Assembly: GCF_040412425.1 (NCBI RefSeq) | Contig: NC_089789.1 | Span: 40,972,106 to 41,036,105, forward strand | DNA: 64,000 bases | Source: Macrobrachium rosenbergii | Taxonomy: Eukaryota > Arthropoda > Malacostraca > Decapoda > Palaemonidae | Direction: 5' to 3' | Notes under the pieces: generated by a model | What the model saw: the letters and a program-made list of their open reading frames with translations, nothing else | The model's database searches: none | Told to the model about the DNA's origin: nothing | Program-made: the position numbers and the translations under genes | Shown: positions 63,640-64,000 of the stretch, piece by piece | How positions within the stretch are numbered: the stretch's first letter is position 1 | Layout: each line of letters starts with the position of its first letter

Positions 63640-64000
63640 ATACATTTTATTGTAAATATAAGTTCAACCCTCACACAACAAAAAAAATATGACATTTTAT
63701 TCAGAATGTAACTCCACCCCCAACACAATAAATAATACTATATTTTATTCAGAATGTAATTCCACCCCCACACAATAAATAATACGATATTTTATTCAGA
63801 ATGTCACAACATCCCCACACAATAAATCATACATTTTATTCTGAATTTAAGACCACCCCACACAATTAATAATGAATTTTAATCTGAATTTAAGACCACC
63901 CCCACACAATAAATAATACATATTATTCTGAATGTAAGCCCATCCGCACACAATAAATAATACATTTTATCCTGAATGTAAGCCCATCCCTACACAATAA
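63640..64000. repeat. AT-rich tandem array, about 45-bp units, continuing past the window
   Basis: At least seven units with the core CACACAATAAATAATACATT then TTATTCTGAATGTAAG and CCACCCC. Units become more regular toward 64000. From about 63150 similar words (AATTTAATTCAGAATTTAA) occur in more degenerate form, so the array may extend further left. Confidence 0.9.

Larger units (their letters stand above)
56627..64000 (-). other. Sdc: Syndecan intron (or upstream) reaching the window edge
   Basis: No further syndecan exon recognised: I looked on the minus strand for SG-type attachment motifs and a signal peptide. The stretch holds many CT/GA microsatellites, an inverted repeat, a minisatellite and an AT-rich tandem array. 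Positions 61600-62560 are CpG-richer and may be regulatory or an unrecognised exon. Confidence 0.4.

Overview
The window is eukaryotic genomic DNA, almost certainly from a decapod crustacean. It is AT-rich, has long introns with GT/AG borders, dense (CT)n, (GA)n, (TA)n and (ATT)n tracts, and interspersed repeats whose text resembles decapod (shrimp/crayfish-type) repeat families as I remember them. The two recognisable genes are clear arthropod-type orthologues. There are no prokaryotic features, no tRNA or rRNA genes and no CRISPR.

Layout. (1) About 0.2-23.5 kb, plus strand: a complete RSPRY1 orthologue (RING and SPRY domain protein). I could join 11 coding exons with consistent phases into a 532-residue protein (coding 4132-20168). 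There is a 5'UTR exon boundary at 3900, a possible 3'UTR intron, and a poly(A) signal near 23440. Its introns hold a TA-flanked MITE, a SINE, a foldback MITE, a minisatellite and a palindromic 24-bp duplication. (2) About 24-29 kb: intergenic, with a second foldback MITE copy and a degenerate retroelement-like stretch. (3) About 29.5-33.2 kb, plus strand: an unrecognised secreted protein encoded almost wholly in one long exon (523 residues from the likely start). It is proline-rich, has no cysteine after the signal peptide, and carries ten N-glycosylation sequons. (4) About 34.5-42.8 kb, plus strand: a candidate three-exon gene for a small secreted peptide (65 residues), assembled here from splice sites and phases. 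Its introns are full of repeats, including a four-copy repeat cluster and two oppositely oriented tRNA-related SINE copies. (5) About 43-51.1 kb: base composition looks strand-switched (T/G-rich to A/C-rich on the plus strand), suggesting minus-strand transcription. It holds a possible minus-strand two-exon unit at 49.9-51.1 kb and a LINE remnant ending in poly(A). (6) About 53.8-64 kb, minus strand: the last two coding exons of syndecan (juxtamembrane region, then transmembrane and cytoplasmic domains), with a long upstream intron running off the window. The ectodomain and signal-peptide exons are not seen.

The genes do not form a pathway. RSPRY1 is an intracellular (possibly lipid-anchored) E3 ligase. 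Syndecan is a cell-surface proteoglycan. The two orphans between them are predicted secreted proteins of unknown role. The small-peptide gene and the cysteine-free glycoprotein are the most likely undescribed items. All splice models are by eye and unsupported by transcript data.
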